The notes below the pieces were generated by a model. It searched no databases and had not been told where the DNA came from. It saw nothing but the letters and a program-made list of their open reading frames with translations. This document shows positions 18,569 to 26,474 of a stretch of 64,000 bases of DNA, piece by piece. The DNA lies in the NCBI GenBank assembly GCA_910578275.1, contig CAJTPR010000002.1:124001-188000 (forward strand). The letters run 5' to 3'. Numbering within the stretch: position 1 is the first letter of the stretch; every line of letters begins with the position of its first letter. Source of the stretch: an uncultured Bacteroidales bacterium (lineage in GTDB: Bacteria > Bacteroidota > Bacteroidia > Bacteroidales > P3). Position numbers and translations under genes: made by a program.

Positions 18569-19350
18569 GCGTTCCAACCCAACGTACGGCTGTCGAATAC
18601 GGGTCCCTCGGTGCAGACGCAAGCGTTATGTCCGTCGGCCACGGGCGTCACGCAGCAAAGGCAGGCTCCCAGTCCGCAGGCCATCGTGTTTTCCAGGCTG
18701 GCCTCGCAAATCGCGCCTTTTTGCGCCGCTTTCTTTGCCACGGCCCGCATCATGGGCGTGGGGCCGCAGGTGTAGATGTGCGAACAGTCGTATTCGTCCC
18801 AGACAGGGTGTCCGGTGACCAGACCCTTGAATCCCGTGCTGCCGTCTTCGGTGCAGATGCTTGCCGGAGCCGTATTTTCCAGTTCCTCTTCCAATATCAG
18901 GCGTTCCTTGTTCTTCGCCCCGACAAGGAAACGGAACGGGATATTCCTTTCCTTTAACGTCAAACCTAAGAAATACAAGGGAGCCACGCCGCATCCGCCG
19001 CCTACCAGGAGCGCCTGGACTCCGCCGCCGTTTCCGGGCAGGGAAAATCCGTTGCCGAGCGGCAGGACGAGGTTGATCCGTTCTCCTGGTTCCAGCCCGG
19101 CGATGTACCGTGAACCTTCTCCCACTTTCTGGACCAGCAGCCAGACTTGTCCTTGCGAAGCTTCGGCGAAATGAATGGAAACGGGGATACGCAACCAGCC
19201 GTGAATCGAAGACGGTATCCGTACTTGCACGAACTGCCCGGGAATCATCTCGGGCAGTCGGCGGTCGGCTTGCAAGACAAGCCTTGTGAAATCATGGCCG
19301 GACGCTTCCTTGCGTCGCACCACGAAATCAACTATTTGCTTTTTATTCAA
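18565..19350 (-). CDS. pyrK: Dihydroorotate dehydrogenase electron transfer subunit
   Basis: The 261-residue product is the FAD and [2Fe-2S] partner of PyrD. The N-terminal ferredoxin-reductase beta barrel includes LRIPVSI (around 54) for flavin binding. A nucleotide-binding segment carries GGGCGVAPL, and the C-terminus has the cluster cysteines (CGLGACLCC, then a further cysteine after about 11 residues, in NACVC). The stop overlaps the pyrD start, as expected for subunits made in equal amounts. It lies 21 bases downstream of the DUF5606 gene and shares its promoter. Confidence 0.95.
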   Translation of the reverse strand: MNKKQIVDFVVRRKEASGHDFTRLVLQADRRLPEMIPGQFVQVRIPSSIHGWLRIPVSIHFAEASQGQVWLLVQKVGEGSRYIAGLEPGERINLVLPLGNGFSLPGNGGGVQALLVGGGCGVAPLYFLGLTLKERNIPFRFLVGAKNKERLILEEELENTAPASICTEDGSTGFKGLVTGHPVWDEYDCSHIYTCGPTPMMRAVAKKAAQKGAICEASLENTMACGLGACLCCVTPVADGHNACVCTEGPVFDSRTLGWNA

Positions 19351-19371
19351 TATCCTGTGTGCTTTTCCGGT

Positions 19372-20034
19372 TTATTTCGCGCTGGCCGAGGTTTTCTTGA
19401 CCGTGGCTTTCCCCTTGGTGCCGGTTCCTGCGGCGGCCTTGGGTTTGGCGGCCGTCTTGGCGGGTTTTTCGGCGGTCGTCTTGGGCTTGGCCGTCTTGGC
19501 CGTTTCCGTCTTCTTGGCCTTGGTCGCGGTCTTGGCCGGAGCGGTTTCTTTCTTTTCCGCCTTTTCCTCTTTCGCTGCCGCTTCGGCGGCGGCTTTTTCT
19601 TCGGCTTCGTGCTTGGCGAGGTTTTCTTCCTGCATCTTTTCGCGTTCGGACAATTCCTGGTCGATCAGATTGTTGTCCAAGAGCAGGTTGTACCAAGTCA
19701 AAACTTTCTTGATATTGCTGTCGTATACGCGTTCGGTGTCGAAATCGGGCACGAACCGGGCGAAATATTCCTTGAGGTTCTTGATCTGGTTCGGTTCTTC
19801 CGCCTTTTTCCCGTCAAGGGCCTTGTGCATGGCGCGGAACACGTCGGGCAGGCTCGTTTCGCCGTTTCGGGTGTAAATGGCTATTTCGGCCAGGGAGCTT
19901 ACTTTGTCTAATCCGAAAACGGGAAAACGTTTCTTGTCTTGCAGGTTTTCCACGATGGCCGACACCTTGCCTTGGCTCAAAAGCTTGTAGAGCGAAGGCT
20001 TGGTGGGAATGGTAAGGATCTTTTCTAAGTTCAT
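19372..20034 (-). CDS. DUF5606 protein with Lys/Ala-rich tail
   Basis: Residues about 1-145 match the Bacteroidota DUF5606 family (start MNLEKILTIPTKPSLYKLL, then DKKRFPVFGLDKVSSL). Function is unknown. Residues about 146-220 form a long low-complexity tail of Lys, Ala, Thr, Pro and Glu, first acidic/basic mixed and then dominated by KxA and KTA repeats, like a histone H1 tail. The gene leads the pyrK-pyrD-rnr run, with a consensus promoter about 25 bases upstream. A nucleic-acid contact through the tail is inference. Confidence 0.85.
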   Translation of the reverse strand: MNLEKILTIPTKPSLYKLLSQGKVSAIVENLQDKKRFPVFGLDKVSSLAEIAIYTRNGETSLPDVFRAMHKALDGKKAEEPNQIKNLKEYFARFVPDFDTERVYDSNIKKVLTWYNLLLDNNLIDQELSEREKMQEENLAKHEAEEKAAAEAAAKEEKAEKKETAPAKTATKAKKTETAKTAKPKTTAEKPAKTAAKPKAAAGTGTKGKATVKKTSASAK

Positions 20035-20046
20035 CTTCGTTTGGAA

Positions 20047-20075
20047 TTGATGGAGGCAAATTTACTTTATTTTTG
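20047..20075 (+). promoter_or_regulatory. Promoter of the folK-dNK/sppA run
   Basis: TTG at 20047-20049, an 18-base spacer and TATTTTTG at 20068-20075. A second -7-like box, TATCTTTA at 20139-20146, lies only five bases before the ATG at 20152 and would give a leaderless message. Confidence 0.65.
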
Positions 20076-20088
20076 CCATACGACCCAA
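20057..20088 (-). promoter_or_regulatory. Promoter of the DUF5606-pyrK-pyrD-rnr run
   Basis: Read on the minus strand: TTG at 20088-20086, a 21-base spacer, then TAAATTTG at 20064-20057. The implied leader is only about 15 bases. It overlaps the opposing promoter at 20047-20075. Confidence 0.7.
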
Positions 20089-20151
20089 GGAAGGCTTCTT
20101 TCGCGAAATTTTCGTGCCGGACTTTTTTCCGTTTTTCCTATCTTTACACCT

Positions 20152-21348
20152 ATGGACGACACACAGACGGCATATCTGCTATTGGGCGGAAACTTAGGCG
20201 ATTGCGTGGAAACTTTCGATGCGGCGCGGCGCGAGATAGGCCAGCGTGCGGGGAGGATCGTGCAGGCTTCTCCGCTGTTCACGTCCCCGGCTTGGGGATT
20301 CGAGTCCGGGAACCTTTTCTACAACCAGGCCTTGGAAATCCGTACCGGCTTGGATCCGTACGCGCTTCTGCGGACGATCCTCGGGATAGAGAAAGACCTG
20401 GGCCGGGTCCGTTCCTCTTTGCGGACTGCCGGAGAAGGAAAAAGATACGCTTCCCGGATCATCGACATCGATATCCTGTTTTACGGTCGTGCCGTGATTT
20501 GCGATTCGGTGCTGGAAGTTCCCCATCCCTTGTTTCCCCGTCGCGCCTTTGCGTTGGTTCCCATGGCGCGGATCGCTCCCGACTTGGTCCATCCGCAGTT
20601 GAACCGGACCGTCCGCCAGCTGCTCGAGCAATGTCCCGACGCGGTGCAGGACGTGCATCCCTGCGAAGATCCTGCCGGTGGGCGACGTCGCGTTTGCGGG
20701 CCGGAAGATGAACCTGTCTTTCCCGAGGGCATCAGGTTCATGGCCATAGAAGGCAACATCGGGGCAGGCAAGACCTCCCTTTCACGCCGTATCGCGCGGC
20801 AATTCGGGGCCAAATGGGTCACGGAAAGCTTCGAGGAAAACATCTTCCTTCCCAAGTTCTACAAAAGCAAGGAACGTTACGCCTTTCCGCTCGAACTTAC
20901 GTTCCTGGCCGAACGCTACCGTCAGGCCAAGGAAGATTTCGTGCAGGAATTGTTCAGCCCGTTCATCGTGAGCGACTTTTCGATAAGCAAGAGCTTGATT
21001 TTCGCCCAGAACACGTTGCAGGAAGACGAATACAGCCTCTTTTCGCGCCTTTACAAGATAATCCTCACCACCGTGCCTCAACCCGACCTGTACGTGTACC
21101 TGCATAGCGACGTCGACCGTCTCATGAAGAACATCCGTCATCGGGGGCGCGCGTACGAGAACGACATGGATCCCGCCTATTTACGGCTTATCGAGAACGG
21201 GTATCTCGACTACATGCGCACCTTGCCGCCCGCCAGGAGCCTGGTCATAGAGACCACGGACATGGATTTCGTGAACAACGAGGAAGATTACCGGGACATA
21301 TTGCGACAGATCGCCCTTGCCGCCCGCCATGCCGTCGAGGATGTCTGA
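20152..21348 (+). CDS. folK: Bifunctional HPPK (folate synthesis) - deoxynucleoside kinase fusion
   Basis: I use the ATG at 20152 because the HPPK core (TAYLLLGGNLGD) begins there; 37 codons further upstream are open but lie across the promoter. Residues 1 to about 165 are 6-hydroxymethyl-7,8-dihydropterin pyrophosphokinase, with the DIDILFYG motif around residue 103. After a linker of about 30 residues, a deoxynucleoside kinase begins with a P-loop GNIGAGKTS at about 201, and continues with the ERY and RGRAYE regions typical of the dNK family. The first half makes a folate precursor; the second phosphorylates deoxynucleosides for salvage. Total 398 residues. It heads a run with sppA, ribF and a DUF3109 gene. 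Confidence 0.92.
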   Translation: MDDTQTAYLLLGGNLGDCVETFDAARREIGQRAGRIVQASPLFTSPAWGFESGNLFYNQALEIRTGLDPYALLRTILGIEKDLGRVRSSLRTAGEGKRYASRIIDIDILFYGRAVICDSVLEVPHPLFPRRAFALVPMARIAPDLVHPQLNRTVRQLLEQCPDAVQDVHPCEDPAGGRRRVCGPEDEPVFPEGIRFMAIEGNIGAGKTSLSRRIARQFGAKWVTESFEENIFLPKFYKSKERYAFPLELTFLAERYRQAKEDFVQELFSPFIVSDFSISKSLIFAQNTLQEDEYSLFSRLYKIILTTVPQPDLYVYLHSDVDRLMKNIRHRGRAYENDMDPAYLRLIENGYLDYMRTLPPARSLVIETTDMDFVNNEEDYRDILRQIALAARHAVEDV

Positions 21349-21410
21349 AATTTCGTTAAATCCGCCGAGTCAATTATAATAATATAAAAACAGAATAAAA
21401 ACAAAATGCC

Positions 21411-23192
21411 ATGAAATCTTTTTTGAAATACCTTTTGGCTACCGTGGTCGGCATGCTCATCGTGGGTTTTATCATGCTTTTCGTGTTTCTCGGTTCGGTG
21501 GGCGCTTTGTTGTCCGCGGGATCGAAACCTGTCGTGCAGGTAAAAGACGATACCGTGCTTGAAATCTGCCTGGACAAGCCGGTTTCCGACAAAAGCCACG
21601 GGCTGGACCGGAGCATGGGGTTCTTTTCCGTACCCGGTCTTTCGAAGACGATGGGGTTGAACGACATGGTCAGGGCCGTCCGCCATGCCAAGGACGACGC
21701 CAAGATAAAGGGAATCTACCTCAAGTACGACGGCGGGACGATGGGTTGGGCCGCGAATACCGAACTCCGTCAGGCGTTGGCCGAATTCAAGGAATCGGGC
21801 AAGTTCATCTACGCCTATGCCGACAGTTATCCGCAAGGCGCCTATTATTTGGCCTCGGTGGCCGATTCGGTGTTCCTCCAGCCGCAAGGTTCGGTAGGCG
21901 TGAAAGGGCTCGGGGTCCAGTTGATGTTCTTTGCCGGTTTGCTGAACAAGACGGGCGTGGAAATGCAGGTGGTCCGTCACGGGCAGTTCAAGAGCGCGGT
22001 GGAACCCTATCTGCGCAGGGACATGAGCGCGGCCAATCGTTTGCAGTATGAAGTGATGTTGGGTTCGATATGGGGCAGGATGCGTTCGGAAATGGCCGCT
22101 TCCCGCCACATGACGGCGGCCCGTATGGACGAGATAGCCGACAAGCTTTCGGGCTTTATCGCCAAGGGGGCGGCGGCATCCGGCCTGGTGGACGCCCTTG
22201 TGCCGTGCAGCCTGGTGGAAGAAAACATGCTTTCCTTGCGTATGGGGCTTCCCGACAGCGTGCGGGTCAACAAGGTTTCGTTGCGTGATTATGCAGGAAC
22301 ATTGAAAGAGGAAAGCAAGTCGACGGGCAAGGTGGCCGTGGTCTATGCCGAGGGGGAAATCATCACAGGCAAGGGGGATGCCGGCAAGATCGGCACCGAT
22401 ATTGCCGCCGACATCGAAAAGGCCGTCAAGGACAAGAACGTGAAGGCGCTGGTCTTGCGCGTCAATTCTCCCGGCGGCAGCGTGCTTACCTCGGACATCA
22501 TCTATCAGGCCGTCCTCAAGGCCAAAGCCAAGATGCCGGTAGTGGCTTCTTTCGGAAATTACGCGGCCAGCGGGGGTTATTACATTTCCTGTCCGGCGCA
22601 CAAGATCTATTCGCAACCCACCACGCTTACCGGCAGCATCGGCGTGTTCGGGATCATTCCCAACTTCAAGGGTCTTGGCCGCAAGATCGGCGTTCACATG
22701 GACGAGGTGGGAACCAACGAGAACGCGACGGCCTTGCAAGGCGTGTTCCGTCCCATGACCGCTTACGAGGAATCGGTCATGCAGCAGAGCATCGAAGAGG
22801 TGTATGCCGGTTTTGTCGACAAGGTGTCGAAAGGCCGCGGCATGACGTTCGCCCAGGTGGATTCCATCGGACAGGGTCGTGTATGGAGCGGGGTCAACGC
22901 ACTTGAGATCGGCCTGGTGGACGAACTGGGCGGATTGCGGGATGCCATAGCCGAGGCGGCGCGCATGGCCGGTATGGACGATTACGTCTTGGTGGAATAT
23001 CCCAAGGAAAAGAGTTTCAGCGAGCAGGTTCTCGAATTGTTCGGCGATATGGAGGCTCGTTCGGCCAAGTCGTATATCGGCAAGCATTTCGGCAGCACGG
23101 GAACGGCGGTCTATGAACAGGTTTCCGACATGATGCGTATAAACGAACCGCAAGTGCTGGCGCGTATGCCCGAAGTTTTCGTGATGGAATAG
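21411..23192 (+). CDS. sppA: Signal peptide peptidase SppA, 67-kDa type
   Basis: The 593-residue product has one N-terminal membrane helix (residues about 5-35) and two tandem Clp-fold (S49) domains. The catalytic pair is visible: Lys194 in GQFKSAVEP of the first half and Ser387 in AASGGYY of the second, as in the Escherichia coli type enzyme. It should degrade leftover signal peptides within the inner membrane, facing the periplasm. It lies 62 bases after the folK fusion and 16 bases before ribF. Confidence 0.95.
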   Translation: MKSFLKYLLATVVGMLIVGFIMLFVFLGSVGALLSAGSKPVVQVKDDTVLEICLDKPVSDKSHGLDRSMGFFSVPGLSKTMGLNDMVRAVRHAKDDAKIKGIYLKYDGGTMGWAANTELRQALAEFKESGKFIYAYADSYPQGAYYLASVADSVFLQPQGSVGVKGLGVQLMFFAGLLNKTGVEMQVVRHGQFKSAVEPYLRRDMSAANRLQYEVMLGSIWGRMRSEMAASRHMTAARMDEIADKLSGFIAKGAAASGLVDALVPCSLVEENMLSLRMGLPDSVRVNKVSLRDYAGTLKEESKSTGKVAVVYAEGEIITGKGDAGKIGTDIAADIEKAVKDKNVKALVLRVNSPGGSVLTSDIIYQAVLKAKAKMPVVASFGNYAASGGYYISCPAHKIYSQPTTLTGSIGVFGIIPNFKGLGRKIGVHMDEVGTNENATALQGVFRPMTAYEESVMQQSIEEVYAGFVDKVSKGRGMTFAQVDSIGQGRVWSGVNALEIGLVDELGGLRDAIAEAARMAGMDDYVLVEYPKEKSFSEQVLELFGDMEARSAKSYIGKHFGSTGTAVYEQVSDMMRINEPQVLARMPEVFVME

Positions 23193-23208
23193 GATAGCGG
23201 TCGGGGGC

Positions 23209-23610
23209 ATGAACGGTATTGTTTTTGAAGGAACCGTGGTCGATGGCGACCATCTGGGGCGTACCATCGGCTTTCCCACGGCCAACCTGCAGACGGCCAA
23301 GGACATGGAGATTCCGGCAGGCGTTTTCGCCTGCCGGGTCGTCTTGCCTTCCGGAACGGTCTGCCAGGCGATGATGAACGTCGGTTACCGGCCTACCGTG
23401 AACCTTGGCAAGGACTTGCGCGTGGAGGTGCATCTGCTCGGTTTCGACGGGGACTTGTACGGACAGACCTTGCGGGTGGAAATCGTGGATTTCGTGCGCG
23501 GCGAGCAAAAATTCGACGGTATCGAAGCCTTGCGGGCACAATTGTGCCGGGATCGCCTGGCGGTGCAAAAACGCCTGGAAATGAAAAACCATACATCGAA
23601 AAAAGCATGA
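23209..23610 (+). CDS. ribF: Stand-alone riboflavin kinase domain protein
   Basis: The product has only 133 residues and consists of the riboflavin kinase (flavokinase) domain alone. The motif GRTIGFPTANL near the N-terminus binds ATP, and VEVHLLGFDGDLYGQ contains the catalytic-type Glu. Typical bacterial RibF is about 310 residues, with an N-terminal FMN adenylyltransferase domain that is absent here; the upstream 16 bases leave no room for it. Expected product is FMN only. Its stop overlaps the next start (ATGA), suggesting coupled translation. Confidence 0.9.
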   Translation: MNGIVFEGTVVDGDHLGRTIGFPTANLQTAKDMEIPAGVFACRVVLPSGTVCQAMMNVGYRPTVNLGKDLRVEVHLLGFDGDLYGQTLRVEIVDFVRGEQKFDGIEALRAQLCRDRLAVQKRLEMKNHTSKKA

Positions 23611-24194
23611 TTGCCATAAGGGACACTTTGATTTCCGATGAGGTATTTACCAGATATTTCTGCTGCAACCTCAATAAATGCAAGGGGTGTTGCTGCATCG
23701 AGGGTGATGCGGGCGCCCCGCTCGAAAAGCACGAGTACAAGCTCTTGGAAAAATATTATCCCGCGTTCAAGGAATACATGAGCGAACAGGCGCGCGAAAT
23801 CGTCGAGAAGAAAGGTTTTTTTGAAATCCATACGCTCGACGACAGTTTCGTCACGCCCTTGGTAGACAACCGCGATTGCGTCTACCTTACCTATGGCGAG
23901 GACGGAATCGCCTATTGCGCGGTGGAAAAGGCTTTCCGTCAGGGCCGGATACCGTTCCGCAAGCCTGTTTCGTGTTCGTTGTTTCCCATCCGCGTGCAGC
24001 ATTATCCCGAATACGACGCGCTGAATTATTTTCATTGGGATATTTGCCACGACGCGGAAGTGACGGGCAAGCGCAAGAAGATACCTGTCTTTCGTTTCCT
24101 CAAAGAGCCTTTGACCGAATATTACGGGGAAGAGTGGTATGCCGAGGCGGAAGCCGTGTACAAGGCCGTGTTCGAGGGTAAAAAGAGAAGATAA
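23607..24194 (+). CDS. DUF3109 family cysteine-rich protein
   Basis: The ATG at 23607 overlaps the ribF stop and gives 195 residues; a longer frame from 23544 lies within ribF. A cluster of cysteines near the N-terminus (CCNLNKCKGCCC, about residues 19-30) and later single cysteines (CVYL, YCAVEKAF, SCSLFP, WDICH) suggest a bound metal or Fe-S centre, as noted for DUF3109 and related zinc/iron-chelating proteins. Function is unknown. It is the last gene of the folK-sppA-ribF run. Confidence 0.88.
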   Translation: MIAIRDTLISDEVFTRYFCCNLNKCKGCCCIEGDAGAPLEKHEYKLLEKYYPAFKEYMSEQAREIVEKKGFFEIHTLDDSFVTPLVDNRDCVYLTYGEDGIAYCAVEKAFRQGRIPFRKPVSCSLFPIRVQHYPEYDALNYFHWDICHDAEVTGKRKKIPVFRFLKEPLTEYYGEEWYAEAEAVYKAVFEGKKRR

Positions 24195-24200
24195 GAAAAT

Positions 24201-24220
24201 CCCCCGTTGAAGGACGGGGG
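24201..24220 (+). terminator. Short GC hairpin after the DUF3109 gene
   Basis: A 7-bp stem (CCCCCGT with ACGGGGG, six-base loop) lies 6 bases past the stop. No T-run follows, so termination is uncertain. Confidence 0.5.
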
Positions 24221-24386
24221 CACCTGATGTTTTCACAACGGAAAAATCCTTATTGTGACTTGCTTCATTTAGTGGCACGAAGATAATGGAAATTTCGAGT
24301 AAGACCAAGGCCGTCCGGTTCGTCCTTTCCGTATCCGGGGCATGATGCCGTGCAAACGTGTGTCTTTCCGGAAGGGACATTATGAA

Positions 24387-24436
24387 AAATACCCCGGAAC
24401 GTCCATCCGACAAGGATGCGGCGTTCCGGGGTATTT
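24387..24436 (-). terminator. Hairpin terminator of the head-GIN gene
   Basis: A long imperfect inverted repeat (about 20 bp, with a short mismatch) lies 18 bases past the stop of the minus-strand gene and ends in T residues when read on that strand. Confidence 0.8.
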
Positions 24437-24453
24437 CCCGATGTCTTGCCGGC

Positions 24454-25200
24454 CTATTCGAAGCGGATCGTGGAGGCGCCGCTGTCATTGGCCTTGAGAA
24501 CTCTCGGACGGCCTTTGACTTTTATCTTGGAGGCTCCCGAGGCGCTGCCCGAGAAAGTTTCCGTCACGGTCAGTTCCGCCTTGGAGGCTCCTGAAAGCGA
24601 GCCGGTGAAGTTCTTTGCCGAAAAGTCTTCCAGGTCGGCTTCGGAAGCACCTGAGAGATCCAGGTCCAGTTGGTCCGCCATGCCCTTCATCTCCAGTTCC
24701 GAAGCTCCGGACAAGGTGGCCGTGAGCTTGTCGAGGTTCAATACCGAGCCCTCGAAGGAGGAAGCGCCCGAAAGGGTGACGTCCAGATTACGATTCTCGG
24801 CGTCATAGACTCCCTTGATGTCTATTTCGGTCGCGCCCGAACCCTTTATGCCGTGCAGGTCCTTGAAGTGGACGTAGGCTTTCAGGCAGTCGTCGTCCCT
24901 GTTGCTGAAAAAGGCGACGGAGGACCCTTCTTTCAGACCGATTCGCAAGGTCTTGCCGTCTTTTTTCACCATGACGTGGTTTTCCACGTCGGAAGGAATC
25001 ATGAGTTGAACCGATTCCCTGTCGGAGGGGATCAGTTCCACTTCGAAACCGGAAGAAACGTGCAATGCTTCAAAACCGGTCAATTCGTAAGTCTTGTTGA
25101 CGGGAGCCTGGCTGCAATCGATACGTACGACCGACTGGGCGCGGCAAGAAAAAAACATGCCTGCCGCCAAAAATACCGGAATGATCGTTCTTGTCTTCAT
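24454..25200 (-). CDS. Exported head-GIN (DUF2807) beta-solenoid protein with SGAS repeats
   Basis: The 248-residue product has a signal sequence with a possible lipobox (MFFSC) or alternative signal-peptidase I site (RAQS). The rest matches the DUF2807 putative autotransporter adhesin, head-GIN family. From residue about 115 the tetrapeptide SGAS (or SGAT) recurs about every 20 residues, seven times in all, the pattern of a right-handed beta-solenoid. Function of the family is unknown; an envelope location is likely. The gene is alone on the minus strand, with a TATATTTG box at 25229-25236 but no clear -33 element. Confidence 0.87.
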   Translation of the reverse strand: MKTRTIIPVFLAAGMFFSCRAQSVVRIDCSQAPVNKTYELTGFEALHVSSGFEVELIPSDRESVQLMIPSDVENHVMVKKDGKTLRIGLKEGSSVAFFSNRDDDCLKAYVHFKDLHGIKGSGATEIDIKGVYDAENRNLDVTLSGASSFEGSVLNLDKLTATLSGASELEMKGMADQLDLDLSGASEADLEDFSAKNFTGSLSGASKAELTVTETFSGSASGASKIKVKGRPRVLKANDSGASTIRFE

Positions 25201-25343
25201 AATGATAGGATTTTTGGTTTTACGAGAACAAATATAGGCAAATAAAACATGGTGCGGAGTCCGTCATATCGTCCAAACGATTCATGGCGTTGCGACATCA
25301 TGACAAAAGTCATATATTGCCGCCGAATATCAGATGAGAGGTC

Positions 25344-25862
25344 ATGAAAGAGGAAGGCACGATCAAGACAAGACCTTATGTTTCACCGTGCGGCGTGTTG
25401 CTGCTCGGTTCATTCGGTGACAGGCTTTGCCTTTGCGACTGGCAGGTGGAGAAACGTCGCGGCCGTGTGGACGGGCGGTTGCGGCGGATATTGCACGCCG
25501 GTTTCGAGGAAGGCACTTCGGAGACGATCGAGGAGGCCATGCGGCAACTCGACGAGTTTTTTGCCCGCAAGCGCCGGGAATTTTCCGTCCCGCTCTTGTT
25601 CGCGGGTACGGAATTCCAACGGAAGGTATGGGACGAATTGCTGAAGATACCTTTCGGGCAGACGCTTTCCTATGGCCGGATGGCCCGGCAGATAGGCATG
25701 CCCGGGGCTTTCCGTGCGGTGGCCAACGCCAACGGGGCCAACGCCTTGTCGATATTCGTGCCTTGTCATCGCGTCATAGGCGGCGATCGTTCGCTTACCG
25801 GTTACGGCGGCGGGCTTGCGGCCAAACGCTTCTTGTTGGAACGGGAGGGTGTCTTTATATAA
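25344..25862 (+). CDS. ogt: Methylated-DNA--protein-cysteine methyltransferase
   Basis: The 172-residue product carries the acceptor motif PCHRV with Cys141, preceded by an RAVANANGANA helix-turn-helix segment. It repairs O6-alkylguanine by transferring the alkyl group to its own cysteine. Size fits the Ogt type without an Ada regulatory domain. It is a lone plus-strand gene converging on gldD, with 9 bases between stops. Confidence 0.94.
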   Translation: MKEEGTIKTRPYVSPCGVLLLGSFGDRLCLCDWQVEKRRGRVDGRLRRILHAGFEEGTSETIEEAMRQLDEFFARKRREFSVPLLFAGTEFQRKVWDELLKIPFGQTLSYGRMARQIGMPGAFRAVANANGANALSIFVPCHRVIGGDRSLTGYGGGLAAKRFLLEREGVFI

Positions 25863-25871
25863 GATAGGCCC

Positions 25872-26474
25872 TTACCTGTCTTTCCATTCCCAGCTTTCGA
25901 TCAGGGTGTCGATGTCGGTCTTGACAAAGTCGATGACGGGTGCGAGCGAATCGTTGTCGGGCGTGCAACGGATGGAAAACGATCCGCGTACGAAATAACG
26001 GTTGCTGTCGGTGAGGTAGAACTGGTAGGGCGAAGCCACGTCGCTGCCCTTGATATGATAGAGATAACCGTATTTTTCTTGTCCGGGACGGTTTATTTCC
26101 CATTCGTCCACGCCGGTGGCTTTCGACATGTGGCGTTGGATGAAGAACAAGGTGCTGGTGATGCACGAATCCAGGTCGGGACGGAAGACGAAACTGCAGT
26201 AGATGGCGGCGTTCAGGTCAGGAAAGGCGATGTCGGCCCACAAGGTGTTTCTTTGCGGTGCCTTTGGCCGGACAGGCACGAATTCCGCATAGGCGGGCAG
26301 GCGGAAAGATGCCGGATAGCCGGTCGTGTCGAACGTACGATAGGCCTTCTCGGGCAAGTCGATGCGCATGTAACATCGGGGCTTGGGCGTATAGTTCTCA
26401 CGGCAGGCGCCGGTCAAGGACAGGAGAATGCCCGAGAGGGCGTAAGCGCAAACGAGGCGGATCTTATTTTTCAT
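25872..26474 (-). CDS. gldD: Gliding motility / T9SS lipoprotein GldD homologue
   Basis: The 200-residue product starts with a lipoprotein signal peptide (LTGAC lipobox near residue 25) and shows the GldD signature: YxPKPRxYxRIDLPEK, a WADIAFP strand and a C-terminal IRCTPDNDSL region. GldD is needed for gliding and T9SS function in Flavobacterium; the exact role is not settled. The ATG at 26474 is preferred to the in-frame TTG at 26480. It overlaps the 3' end of gldE by 11 bases, the usual gldE-gldD order. Confidence 0.9.
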   Translation of the reverse strand: MKNKIRLVCAYALSGILLSLTGACRENYTPKPRCYMRIDLPEKAYRTFDTTGYPASFRLPAYAEFVPVRPKAPQRNTLWADIAFPDLNAAIYCSFVFRPDLDSCITSTLFFIQRHMSKATGVDEWEINRPGQEKYGYLYHIKGSDVASPYQFYLTDSNRYFVRGSFSIRCTPDNDSLAPVIDFVKTDIDTLIESWEWKDR

